A stretch of 64,000 nucleotides of DNA from Tetrahymena elliotti 4EA (lineage: Eukaryota > Ciliophora > Oligohymenophorea > Hymenostomatida > Tetrahymenidae). The translations under genes and the position numbers were made by a program. The notes beneath the pieces are model-generated. The model was not told the origin of the DNA and did no database searches. It saw only the letters and a program-made list of their open reading frames with translations. Shown here piece after piece: positions 11,473-24,400 of this stretch. The stretch covers positions 1,713,843-1,777,842 of the forward strand of contig JH720301.1 of NCBI GenBank assembly GCA_000231825.2. The letters are read 5' to 3'. The stretch's first letter is position 1, and each line of letters opens with the position of its first letter.

Positions 11473-14400
11473 CCTTTTTCAAGGCTATACACTGAAATTT
11501 TGGATATTTAAAATCTGAAAATTTAGAAATTTTAAAAAAAGTTCTTTATTGGACGAAGTTTATTCTTTTTAATTATTTTAAATTTAAAACAAATTATGAG
11601 AGAGTGTTATTAAAATATTTAATTTGAGCTTTTTTGATTTAAATTCATAAATAAATTTTAAAATATTACCTCCAGCTGCTTTGTAAAATGTATTTCTAAA
11701 TGTAAAAAATTAAGTATAAAGTAAGAAAGTTATTAAATATTATTGGCTACCAGTAACACTTGAGTACTTGATAATAATAAAATAACTAAAAAGTCAAGAT
11801 CCATAAAAATCAGGAAAAAAAATAATTTGCTTCCCTTAAATATATTTAATAAGTATGTAGAATACATTTTATTGCCTTTTTTAGTGATACTTTCTAAATT
11901 TCTGAAGCCTTACAACTCTCTTACTTTCTCTTTGAATTAAATAGTGAAACAAATATAAAATTCATGAATAAAAAAACACGTGTTCATATAAATATTTTCC
12001 TTATTTTTCCCTTTTAATAATTTAATATTTTCAATGAATTATTTATCAAAACATTATATCAAATTCCATGTGTTATAAAAAATTATCATCTTAAAATGTG
12101 TTATTAATATTTTGTTAATAATAACAATCAAAATATTTAATTTATGATTATATTTGGCTTATTTGTAAAGTCATAAATTATAAATCAAAATTCAATGTTT
12201 TGAAAATAAAATAGTATGTTAATCAAATAAATAAAATAAACTCATTATTTTTTTAAACCACAAAATTATTTTTAAATCTTTAATAGTTTATTTTCAAATA
12301 TTTTTTTTGTTTTTTCAAAATAGTAATCTTAAATAATCTAAAATTCATTAAACATCTTAAATATTTTATTTTTATGATAATTTATTTAATTTATTTTCTG
12401 ATTCAAAAGTTTTATTTAAAATCTAATAAATTATTTTAATGAAAAATTATTTGCAAATATATTATTTTTTATTAAAAAAATTATTTAATTTTTTTTTTAA
12501 ATTGATTGATTAAATTAACTTTCATTATTTTAAAAAAATTAAAATATTTTTTGATAAAACATTCATTATTTTAGAACAATTAAAAAAAATTACCCTTTTT
12601 TATTTAGATTTTTAAAATTAAATTATTTATAATTTTAATAAATAAAATGAATTTAGTTTTATTAGATTTTATTTTCTATTTAAATCAGAATAATTATCAG
12701 ATAAGCATTTAAAAATGAAAAATGATAATCTTTTTAGTGTCTTTTAAAATCTGATTACAAGGAGAAGCTTTTTTCTTTGTTGTAAAATTTATTTTGAAGA
12801 ATTTAATTTCCAAAATAAAGCATAATAACAATTGTTCTTCAAAAAATTTTTTGTTATTTTGAATTATATAGAAATTAATTATTTACATTGATTAGTATAA
12901 GAAAATTAAGAAAAACCCATTAACCTTACAGCATTTACTTTTATATTTTAAATAGGCTAAATGTTAAGTGGTTCAACAAATATTTCGATATGCTATGAAA
13001 AGAATTTCTTTAAATAATGTTTTAATAATTTCATTTTGGAATTGTTTTCAAAGGATGTTGAACCTTATTAGCTCAAATAAATCAAATTATATTCACATAT
13101 TTAAGACTGATTTGCATAAATCTTAAAATAATTGTATATTGATTATTAATATCTACTTGAGTAAAAGTGGATGTTTAAACATAAATTATTTTGATTTCAA
13201 AATATTTTTCATATAAATATAATACTAGAAATATATTAATGCTATTGCTAGTCAATGTACTTGAATATTATTATGGATAAAGCTTTTTCTTTCTTATTTT
13301 TTTGTATTTAGATTGAAATAGTAAATATTGGCTCATAAAATATGATCCAATATTATTTTTAAAAATATGAATTCAAAATGTTTAAAATAATTTTTCTATT
13401 TGATTTCAAACTAAAATCTTATCTTCATAGGTTTTTATTTTGTTTTTTCAGATTTGATTTTATATTAAAGTAATAATAGTCTAGTATACTTTAAATTCTA
13501 TTTTCATATTTATTCTGGCTTCAGAATCTATGAACAATTAAAACTTGTCAACCAAAATATTGAATTGAAATTTTTTAAATTTATAAAAATAAATATAAAC
13601 AAAATATTGTAAAATTAGAACTAATTATACTTTTATCAAATAAAATATTTTTTAAAAAGAATAGATGCGCAAACAGTAAGATAAAATTTTTTATAGCTTT
13701 AAAAACAATCAAATTAGGTAAACATTGCTCAGTTTATATTTTTAAAATTTGATTCATTGCTTTAACTGTTTAAATGTTTAAAAGATATCGAAATAAATAA
13801 AATAAATAATATTCTCTTCAATTAATTAGTTTCTCTAAGGAAAATCTTATATTCATGAACAATAAATATTAATATTTTGTTCTCAGAAATGATATCAAAA
13901 AATAGTTTGTAATAAGTAAAACTAAAATTATTTCTGATTAATAATTAACTGTAAAAAATTAAAAAGTTTTTATTGATAAATTAAATTGGAATATTGAATG
14001 ATTTTTTAAAATATTATAATCTAGTGAGGTTATTAAGGTTACTATTATTCCTAATAAAGAATATAAATAGTAAACAAAAAATTTTGATGAAAAGTGTATT
14101 TTACTTTAAATAAATGAATAATGTTTTGATTGTAAAATGTATTAAATTTCATTTTCAATCAACAATTTGTATTTATTTTTTATTACACTTGCAAGAATAA
14201 GATCATTGCTGTCATACTTTTTATTTTTTTTAACATAAGAAATATATTAGTTAAATGCCAAATTATCAATTTATGATTTAAGATTATTAAAGGGTTGAAG
14301 TTTTTTTTATTTGTTTACTGTGCTAGCTGTCTTTTAATGTTGTTTAAGGAGGAAGGAAAACCCAGATTTTTAGAAAAATTCAGAAATTTTTTTTAATTAA

Positions 14401-15306
14401 GGCTTCGTTTTTACTTGTAACAACCAATTTTTTACATTTTCGAAAGTAAGAATTGAAGAAAAAATTTAATGATAATTGGGAGTTAAAAATTAATATTCCA
14501 ATTTTTGTAAGCTTGCTTGCTTTCAAAATTTAACCAAGAAAAATAATCAAAATAGTTTATGCGTTTGTAAGGTAGTTTGATAACTAATATGCATTTAATT
14601 CATATTTTTTAATTTAATATTCGATATCTTTCTTCTATTACTAAGAATAAAAAATTATGTATCTAAATTTCTTTGTTTTTTTGTCTAAAAGAAAGCTAAT
14701 TAGAACATAATTGCAAAAAAGTATTACTAAGACATCCTTACCATAGAATAATGTTATAAAGTTTTTACTAGCCTATTATTTAAATTAAATATAACTCAAT
14801 TTTATAGATCTAGTAATAATTGAATTTTAAGATTATGGTATTTGAAAAGGCTTTAATATATATTTTTGCTAATAATATTCATGACCTATTTATTTCAAAA
14901 TCTGTTTTTGATCATATCGATAATATTTAATAAATAATTAACTCAAAATCATGAATATCTGTAAAAAATGAGTTCAAAAATATGTTTATTTCCATGGAAA
15001 AAAAAGTAAATTTCACATTAATTTATTTGTAATCGAGTATATGTTTAACGGAAGTAAAATGCTGTGGATGTTTGTAAAAGAGTACTTAATTTTTTGATGG
15101 TACATTATTTTTTGCAGTATATTTATAAACTCCTTTTTGTTTTTTTACTAGGATGAGAAATTCTCTTGCAATGGTAAATGTTACAGATTAAATGCAATGA
15201 ATTTAAATTTTAAGAAATGATCGATAGGATAGAAAGGTATAGGCTATCTAAGAAATAAATTTTGAAAGTATGATATTAGAGAGTCAGATAGTAAAAATTA
15301 TAAGAT

Positions 15307-15339
15307 GCCCTAATATAATCGGAAGAGATAGGGCTTTTT
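15307..15339 (+). ncRNA. Hairpin plus T-run: possible 3' end of a small RNA
   Basis: GCCCTA (15307-15312) pairs perfectly with TAGGGC (15329-15334) across a 16-base loop and is followed at once by five T. Such a stem and T-run is what the 3' end of an RNA polymerase III transcript can look like. Upstream, about 15080-15300 has more G than its surroundings, but I recognise no snRNA, snoRNA or tRNA motif. Only the hairpin is seen; the RNA is inference. Confidence 0.25.
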
Positions 15340-15562
15340 AATTGGATAGCTTGAAACTAATATTTAAACAGAAACAAGTTAAATTATTAAATACAAATAG
15401 TTATTTGTTTGCTGGTAGTAAAATAAAAAAAAGGTTAACAATTATTAAAATAATAAATTGATTATAATTTTTTTGTAATAATTTAAGAGTACTACTATTG
15501 ATTTGTTAATAAATTTCAAGATAATATAGCAAACCTTTTAAAAATAATAACTAATTTTTTTA

Positions 15563-18160
15563 ATGAATCAAGGTATTTATAACTAGAGTGCTAACTATGG
15601 TTAATTTTACATACCAAATACTTAGCCAGTCCTCTTTTATACCTAACCTAAATAAACAACTAATAAAGTCGCTTACCAAGATTTTTCTACTTATATACCT
15701 ATGGCATCACCCTGTATTATCTCTCCTGTTCCTAGTATTTATTATATCCCTTAACAGATTTCTTATTGTTCAAAAGAAGAACATTTGAAAACTTTTAATA
15801 GCTCATAAAACCCTAATGAGCTAAAGAGTGTACCTCAGCTATTTTAGACTTTACCTGATAAATAATCTGTATCTATTCGCAGTCCATAGATGAACGATTA
15901 TGAGCAAATTAAAGTAAATAATACTTAGTCTGATATCTAATATCAAAAATTAAAAAAAACCTCTTCCAATAACTATTTAAACTCTAGTCAATAAGAGTAA
16001 GTCTCAGAAAATAAAATTTTTTAAGGTACTGATTTTTGTATATCAAATGATATGCAAAATATTATTGATTGCAGGGATAATAGTAAAACTTCTGAATAAA
16101 ATAAGAAATTTAGTGAAAGCAAATAAATTAAACAAGGAGAATTAAATTTGGCAAATGAGTGTTACGATAAAAAGTAATCCATAAAAAAGAAACTTTATTA
16201 AAAATCAAAATTTATAAATCAGAAAAACTAGGCTGGGTTTAGAATAAAAAACTTTAAGCAAAGATTAATTTAAAATAACAATTTTTAGTTAATTTGCACA
16301 TTAGGCCAGTCATTTTAATAACAGAATGAACAAAATGAATTTAGTCAAGCTCTAGTTAATTATGAAAATACTTCTTCCTTAAATAATTCACCATCTGATG
16401 AATCAAAAAAAGGTAAATATGAGCCTATTAATTTTAACCAAGTGAGTAGTTATGATGAAAACAAGAAAAAAAAATTAAAAAATCTAGAAAAAGCCAACCT
16501 GAAAATAATGAATCATAAAATTTAAATAAAAAATGAATTCAACCCAAGCGTAGAAGAATAAGCATAGATAAATTTATAAATTGATATCTAGTAAGCATCG
16601 TCTAACTTTTCGGAAGAATTTGGGAATTTTCCTAAAGGAGTCGAGAGAAAATGCATTTATTAATAATTATACAGCTTGAGGAAATAAATAAAAGTAGAAA
16701 ATATTAATGAAAAAGAACTTAGCTGTATTCTTTTTAGGAAGTTAAAGAAATTTAATGTTTTTAAATAAAATACAGCATGTTCTTTTGAAAAAGAACAAAA
16801 TTAGCATGATTTATAGAAACAAAGATTTAATATTACTGAGCAGAAGTAATAATAAAAATTGATAAAGCAAGAATATAATTTAAATAGTTAAGATTGTGAA
16901 AATGAAGATGATGCTTTTAAGAATCAAATATCAAAACCCTAAACGAATTACAGTGAATTGATAAATTAATTGCAATTATCCCTAGATCCTTTAGAAGATA
17001 TATAAATCAAATAGCTTCAAAGGTTATAAAATTAATAAATAAATTTAAAATCTGTTCAGGGCAATAAAGAGGATCCTATCTAATATTTAGTGAAAAAAGA
17101 TAAGGAAATATTTTGGGATAAAAATTGTAACAAAAGTTGTGATTAAGATCCCAAATTAAGCAGAATCACTAAATTATTTGGAAGCTGTGATTAAGTTTTG
17201 CAATCAATCATAATTGCCGAACTCTTAATGGAATGCTCAAAAACTCATGAATCCATTTACAGTAGGATAAATTAAAATAAGCAAGTAAATTAAGAGGATT
17301 AATTTTAAGATTCTGTAAATTCAAAAAACTAGCCATCAAGCAAGGAAATTCATAGGAAATTTCCCCAGATTAATTAAATAGAAAGCATTGATTAAATTCT
17401 AAATAAATAATAACCTTTTCATTAGGTAGTTTCGTAAACAAATAATAGCTCCACTGCTTCAGCTACGTCATCAGAAAAAATTCCTTACCTTCAAGAAGCA
17501 TAATTACACCAAAATTAAATTCTGTGTGAAGAAGAGCAATTTTTACAATTCGAAGTTAAAAACTATGACCTTTTAGAAAAATTCGATTTCTCCCAAGTTC
17601 GTTAAATAACTTAAAAGTACCGCTCTACTCGTCAATAAAAGTAAAATTCTACTTACAAAGCCAATTCTAAATACCACAACATGAACAAACTTCTTATGTA
17701 CAATATTATGGGCATGTTTTAAATGGAAAATCTTACTAATTTCACATTAGATGAGAAAATAATAGATCACCTTTCTCACATTGTTAAAACACTCAAAATG
17801 CTAAGTAAAAGAAGTTCTGAAAAATATAAATTTGAGTACTTTTCACGTGAACATTACCACATTCTATTCTTAAAAATCACTGACAGTAATTTAGAGTTTC
17901 TTGCAAATTCAGAAAAAGACAGATTACTGCATTTAAAATGTTATAATGTTGATTTTCAAAAACAACTAAATCCTGTCCATTTAAATTACATCAATATTAT
18001 GAAAAGATTATTTTATTAAATTTTTATGACATCTATTCAGTATGAAAAAATTATTGATGACGGTACAACTTCAAAGCAAAATCTCAGAAGACAGTACTGC
18101 CTAAAAGCAATCAGTGGAATAAAAAAATTATCTAATGGAGAAATATTAGTTCGCTTCTGA
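15563..18160 (+). CDS. Glutamine/asparagine-rich orphan protein, 865 aa
   Basis: A single open frame runs from ATG at 15563 to TGA at 18158-18160 with no intron. It contains dozens of TAA/TAG codons, so it is visible only with the ciliate code. The start is chosen because upstream sequence becomes AT-rich spacer. Residues 1-100 are rich in Tyr, Pro, Gln and Ser. The middle is charged and Gln/Asn-rich. The last 150 residues (from about 17700) are more ordered, mixed hydrophobic/charged, and look like a folded helical domain. There is no signal peptide or membrane segment. I do not recognise a family. The gene is certain as coding sequence; the function is unknown. Confidence 0.85.
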
Positions 18161-19207
18161 AAGCATCTTGATTATTTATTACAATTAAATCTTTCCTAAA
18201 AACCCTCATTAGTTAAAACAATAAATAAAAAACTCTATTCAAAATCTATCTATCTATTTTCCTAAAATAAAATATACTTATCTAATAACTACGCTATTTT
18301 AAAATTTATACTTTATAAAATTAATGTATTATTCCTCAATAAAAAAAATTATCTATTTGCACTAAAATTCTTTTTAATCTATTCTATATTTATTCAAAGT
18401 TGTGTCAAAATTTTCCAAATATAGCAAATATTTTTTAAAATAAAATTCTTTTGAGGGCCAATATATAAATTTGGTAAGCTTTTTCCTTACCTTTCTGCAA
18501 CTATAAAATAGAACATGCTGGAAGCTTTTGAAGCTTTGATTAATTAAGAAATTAATTAAATTATTTAGCCAAGCTAATTTGAAAAGCAAATTTTAGTTAA
18601 TTATCATCAAAACTTCATGCAAATTTACAAATTTACACATCTAGCTTAAAATAAAGCAGCGATGAGCTCACTAATTTCAGTTCAATAAAGTATTAATATA
18701 GCTTGATATAAAACTTTTAATCTTTAACTATTGAACTGAAACCGTTATGAGTATTTCATTTATAGTAGTTGAGAATATTATTTGAAATAAGCAGTTTGTG
18801 CTCACAAAGATAAATTGTTACCTTTGAGAATGAAGAGTAAATGATGCTTTTATTCTAAAAAAATAAATACCTATAAATCTAAGGTTTTGTCACACAATTT
18901 ATAAGCTACTGAATAATAAATTATTTTTGAGTAAATTTCTTAATAATTTTGGGATTTCTCCAAATTTTATTTTTTTTTCACTAATTTACAGTCGTTAGTG
19001 TAAAAGTGTTTAAACTAAAAACGATTAGGACTTTACTGAAATGTACTCTAAAATAAATTTTTGTTTTCCTTTATATTTCAACATTTTTATTATATATATA
19101 TATATAAATAATAATAAGTCTAATCTTTCAATACCTCAAAAAAATATTTTTTTCCTTTTTAAATACTTTATCAATCTAAAGCATAGTTCCCTTCTAAAAC
19201 TTCTAAA
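18161..19207. other. Intergenic spacer
   Basis: AT-rich DNA between two plus-strand genes, including a short TA microsatellite near 19093. A 71-codon minus-strand frame at 18374-18589 exists but has no codon bias, intron or homology cue to support it. Confidence 0.5.
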
Positions 19208-20571
19208 ATGAATGATTGTTACTCTGAAAAGGATGATAATGAAGAATAAAATCAAGTAGCTTAAGAAGAAGTTTTTTTAATAGAAATGCTAGCAACTGAA
19301 GGTGTTAACAACAATGAAATATAAAAGCTCAAAAAGGTTAGTGCTTATTAAATTATCTAAATGCATTTTATTCAATTTTATAACTCAATAATAGAATGGA
19401 ATACTATCTCTCAAATCGCTTGTTATGAACACTAAGAGAGATCTTGTAAATGTGTATGGTATACCAGATAATAAGGCTGATTCTTATGTCAAGAAAGCTT
19501 CAGAAATATTAGCTCGCTCCGAAAATAGCAGGTTATTTAGTAGTGAGTTTGTTCTCGGTACCACTGTATTATAAAGGAGGAGCTAAATTAGAAGAATCTC
19601 TACTGGATCAAAGGCTTTAGATGATATTTTAAATGGCGGTATAGAATCACAAAGTATTACAGAATTTTATGGAGAGTATCGTTCTGGAAAAACACAAATA
19701 GTTCATACAGCATGTGTATTAGCTCAATCATAAGAACATTGTTAAAGTAAAAAAAAAAACCTATAGATCAGCATATTACAGTCTATAGATGATGATTTAT
19801 TTTTTTGGTTAGTTGACATCAATTATTAAAAATATTTTTTTTTAAAATTATCTAGTTCCTGGAAAAGTATTATACATCGATACAGAAGGAACATTTAGAC
19901 CAGAGAGAATATGTTAAATAGCTTCACATTATGGCATGGAGGGTGAATATGCTTTAAGCAATATTATATATGGAAGAGCTTATAATGTAGATTAATAAAA
20001 CGCATTACTTATTAAGGGAGCATAATTAATGGTAGAAGAGAATTGTTTTGCATTATTGGTGGTTGACTCAATTATGGCTAACTTTAGATGTGATTTCTCA
20101 GGAAGAGGTGATCTCTCTGAAAGGCAATAATGTTTGGGTAAATTTATGAGTAGGCTGTAAAGGATGGCAGCTGAATTTAATATTGCAGTGGTAAAAACAA
20201 ATTTATTATTTTTTCTCCTTGATATAGTATTGACAATATCAAATTTAAAATATAAAAAGATCATAACAAATTAAGTCATGGCTGATCCTAGTGGGGCTAT
20301 GACTGGAGGTGCTATACCACAACCTAAACCAATTGGAGGTCATATTTTAGCGCATGCATCAACATAACGCTTATTTATGAAAAAGAAGACGGATAACATC
20401 CGTAAAGTGAAGTAACAAATAAAATTTTAAATGTAAAAGTGAAAAATATTATTCTAAACTATTAATAGGCTAGTAGACTCACCTTACTTGTAAGATAAAG
20501 AAGTCGATATAATGGTAAGTGACAAAGGTGTAGGGGATGTTGAGTGTGATAAAAAGCCTGGTACTGGTTGA
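19208..20571 (+). CDS. DMC1: DMC1-type meiotic recombinase (RecA/RAD51 family), 356 aa
   Basis: Five exons: 19208..19336, 19395..19746, 19856..20190, 20260..20411 and 20469..20571; all introns are GT-AG, 57-109 nt, and phases fit. The N-terminal helix-hairpin-helix domain is about residues 24-85. Walker A is GEYRSGKT at about 136-143, Walker B ALLVVDS at about 226-232, and the loop after it reads [16 protein letters not shown]. The L2 region gives [11 protein letters not shown] then [12 protein letters not shown], closer to DMC1 than to RAD51 as I know them. The family forms nucleoprotein filaments on single-stranded DNA and exchanges strands; DMC1 acts on meiotic breaks, which in ciliates means the germline nucleus during conjugation. 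Length matches the family. RAD51 or a ciliate-specific paralogue remains possible. The gene is convergent with the epsin-like gene, 196 bases away. Confidence 0.85.
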
Positions 20572-20767
20572 TTTCTAAAGTTAAAGATGTAGTAAAGAAA
20601 TTAAATTTTGAAAGTTTCAAGATTGAGAAGCGAGAAAATTTAAAAGAATAAAAAGCAATATAAATAAATGTTTCATAAAATGTATTTTACAAACTTTTGT
20701 TAAAATTATGTTATAGTATTTTCATTATAATTTATTGTTAAAGACTTAGTTTCATCAAAACTACTAT

Positions 20768-23397
20768 TCATTATTAATACTGATTTTTTTAGTTCATTTG
20801 ATAAGGATAATTGTTTTATTATTATTAATATGATTAAAACATTTATGGCTACTGTTAATACATGTATTGAGAATTATAAAAAGCACCAGAAACATTTGTA
20901 CCATAAGAAGCTCCTCCATATGTTTGATATTAGTTCATTTGTTATTAATAAGCGCTAAGTGCATTTAAAGCACTGTAGTCTCTCTTGTTATCGCTTGGTT
21001 GATTTTGTTAATTGCTTGTTTAATTAGAAAAAGTATTGTTACCAAATTAAAATAAGCTATCAAATTAAGTCTTCTATTCTTCTTTCTTTTATTCTGACTT
21101 TATCTCGTTTAAATCGATGAGTAATTATTCATTTTTGCTGAAATTTTTGTATTCCTCCCCTTGTTAGTTCTGATTTTATTCTACATTACTTTAATTATTA
21201 TTAAGAACACCCTATTTTTAAATAAATCAATTTAAAAAAAACCTAAAAATACTAAAATGTTTTAAATATTTCAGCAGTAGTAATATAATTTTAGATAATC
21301 CAAATCAAATTTAAATCAATTTCATTTATTCTTTTCTTTTTTATGAAAAAAAGAGTAGTACGATTTGAATTTTTTAACTATTGCATCTTTAGCTCAATTC
21401 TATAAAATTGAAAATTTATAAAGTCAGTAGTAAAAAAACAGTATTTAACATTATTTCTGAATCAAATTTTTTAGTAAAAAATGATAAGAAATAACTGAAA
21501 CACATTGATTATTTTCATGAATCAAATGCTAAAAATATAAAGGTTTATGTTGTAAGAATATTGGTATAGCTTTAAAAAAGAAAAAAAATATCTTCATTTT
21601 TGTTGAAATTTTAAATTAAAAATAATTACTTATTAAGGAGGCTAAAATTGAGATTATGTCTGCTAATATTGGCTAAATCCATTTTAATTACTTTATTATG
21701 TATAAAAAATATTTTATTGATTAACTTGAGGAATTTATTATTGTTATTGCTAAAAGACTATCTATTTGTTTTATTATACACTCTATGATGGATGAGTAAC
21801 ATCAATATCTAAATCCAATAGATTAATTTCTGCTTCTTTTTTCTTTTATTACTAAGCTAATTACTATTACTATTATAATTGCTATTGCTAAAGCTATTTT
21901 TAAGCATTCATTTATTAGGCCTTTTACTACTCTTGTTACTATTATTTCAATTTTTCTTATCTTTTCTATTCTTCTTCATTTCTTTTTTATTATTCTTAAG
22001 CCTGTTATTAATTTTAATTTTATTGCTACCAATATCCCTACTTTTAATTTTAATTTGGCTTTTCTACATATCCATTTTAATTCCAAAATTATTTCTAATT
22101 CTGTTCCTATTACAACTTATTGCTATTAGCTTAAAATCCCCATTCCCATTGTTATTACCCTAAGTTTTTTATAAAAGTAAACTGAGAAATTATTTAGAAG
22201 TAAAAATGAGAATTGATATTAGAGTTAATATATTGAAATGAGAAATCATATCTCGAGTTATAAATTTATTAGAATTTAAAGTTTACAAAAATCATCAGAT
22301 TTCTACTATCCTTAAGTTTCCTATTTTGTGTTTCCTTAATTTTAAGGAATATTTTATTATTTTGATCTTTAATAGTTTTAGGATCCTGACTGTTCTTATT
22401 CCTCTTCTTCATAATAAAAATTATTTTTCTTGTCTTTTAAGCCATTACCATTCCCTAAATTTTTCTTTTTAGAATTTGATTCATCTTCTTCTTCATCACT
22501 TTCTTTATTTTTACTATACTTATAAACATCATCATTCTAATCATCTTCATCTTCTTCATCATTTCTTTTAACAGAGTATGACTAAGGCACTTTAATTTTT
22601 TTCTTTAATGAATTTTATTTTCTTTAAAAATTAATTTATACATTTTTTATTATTTTAGCTTGATATAGGCATAGGTTTATCAGATCCAAATCCTTGCATA
22701 TTCATAGATCTCTAATATAATTATTTTGCTTAATCTCTTTCAAACTATAAATCGCCGTCATCTGACAAAAGCTAAACAATTTTTTAAGCTTTAGTACGAA
22801 TAGACAAACCTCTATCTACTCCTTTTTCTAACATTTAAAAATCGCAATGAGTGGTAATATGGACTATTTCTCTCCTAAAATCACTGCACAATTCAAATAG
22901 TCCATTTTTAATTAGGAATTCTATCAATTCTAAAGTCTATTTTAATATTTGTAAGAAATAAATTTCCTAAATTTAAAGCTAAAATTGATAAAAGCATTAT
23001 TAAAGTATTCTTTCAACTACCTTTAAAATTTTACGCCAATTTTTTGTCTTATTGCTTAGTCTATGGAAAATAAAATTTAGTATGACTTCCCTATTTTCAC
23101 TTTTTTGATGATATAAAAATGAGTTAAAAATATATCTTTTAGTTGTTTTTCTTACAAATGATAGCTTTCATCTGATACTTATCTTAATAACTTAGGGTTA
23201 ACTCCCCAGTTATCATTTGAAGTTACTTCATGCAGCAATTTCTCAAGTGGAGTTCTATTCCTAATTGTTTTATTTTATTTTTGATTGATTGATTCAATTA
23301 CTTATTTATGAAACTATTAAAGGGCTGTATTTCCTAATTTGCTATAAAAGCAATAATATAAATGAAAATTACAGGTTTAGGACTTTTGTTTTGACAT
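20768..23397 (-). CDS. Epsin-like ENTH-domain endocytic adaptor, 627 aa
   Basis: Six exons: 23156..23397, 23021..23090, 22642..22936, 22287..22589, 21630..22159 and 20768..21211. The last intron (21212..21629) is long for this window. Residues about 45-195 form an ENTH domain with recognisable landmarks: TSNDNWGVNPKLL, NWRKILKTLELIEFLIKNG, and the helix DRGLSIRTKAQKIVQLLSDD. ENTH domains bind phosphoinositides and start clathrin-coated pits. The rest is disordered: an acidic stretch (about 22470-22590) and a very Gln-rich tail. LLDLD, coded near 21810-21825, fits a clathrin box. I see no NPF motif and no obvious ubiquitin-interacting motif. The start at 23397 leaves about 45 residues before the domain. 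Confidence 0.85.
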
Positions 23398-24400
23398 CTT
23401 GAGCATACTTTTTTAGGGTGTCCATTTTTTTCTACTTTATAATTTAATTATTTTATATGAGCTATTTTTTTTTTTGCTATCTGATTGAAAGTAAAAAGTT
23501 GAATCTTTTAATTTCTTTTAAAAAATGATTTAAATATAATTGGCAAGTTTATTACTTGATATCAAATAAAAATTTTTGGTTGAATAAAAAAGTATGCATC
23601 TTTCTTTGTCAGTCAATATTAAAATTTAATTTGACTTTAAATATAATGTATTCAAAATGAATTTTTATTAATGATTGAACAAAATATCTTGATTTCAACC
23701 AAGTGTTGATTGTTTGATTATTTGAGCAGTTTGAAAGGTTACTGTCTAACCAAAGAAATAACATTTACAAATTTTAATAAAATTTATTTTTACCAAAAAA
23801 ATTTCTAATTTTTGTTTAACAAATTTCAAAATTAATGTTGTAAGAATAAATCAAGATTTTTAATGATAGAAATTGATAAGGAATAAGAACAATTTTGTAC
23901 AGCTAAAATTTAACAAATATTTGATAATGATGAATAGCTGAGATAAGATATACTTAGAGAAAAATTTTAATATAATAAATAAATATATTAAATCTAAATG
24001 AGACTGCTTTAGTTTTAATTTCTATGTTATTGAAAAAAAAGAGAACATCAATATTTATGCATAAATATTAAACTAATCAGTAAATTAATTATTTTTGAAA
24101 ATAAATAAATGGATGTCATGTAATTACTATGATTATCATAATTGATTAAAGTATTTGTAAAAACACCTTTGATATGATCATTTATAAAATTACAATAATA
24201 TAATGTAATATGTATGCAATATATTAACAGTTAATTTGAATTCAAATAAAATTAAAGAGATTTGTAAAAAAATACTAAATTATTAGCAAAATTTATAAAA
24301 TATAATTATAAATATTCAATATTAATAGCAATATAAAATAGCAATCTACTCATCTGGTTCAAAATAATTAGGCATAAAATATTTTATTCATTAGATAAAA
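23398..24400. other. Divergent promoter region
   Basis: About 1 kb between the starts of the epsin-like gene (minus) and the coiled-coil gene (plus). It must hold both 5' flanks. I see no gene and no recognisable promoter motif. Confidence 0.6.

Larger units (their letters stand above)
9075..15562. other. Long gene-poor AT-rich region
   Basis: No gene can be supported. It contains the upstream half of duplication copy B, the assembly gap, a perfect palindrome at 11455 and, near its right end, a hairpin followed by a T-run at 15307. From 11480 to about 15000 the sequence is extremely AT-rich with frequent TGA in all frames. Confidence 0.6.

Noticed and set aside
18374..18589. 71-codon minus-strand frame
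   Set aside because: With only TGA as stop such lengths arise by chance; no homology, intron or codon pattern supports it.
19090..19107. TA run as a regulatory site
   Set aside because: Simple microsatellite in an AT-rich spacer; no supporting signal.
21879..22163. Open frame of a very Leu-rich hydrophobic peptide on the plus strand
   Set aside because: It is the antisense of the Gln-rich tail of the epsin-like protein; CAA/TAA/TAG codons read backwards give Leu, Tyr and Ile.
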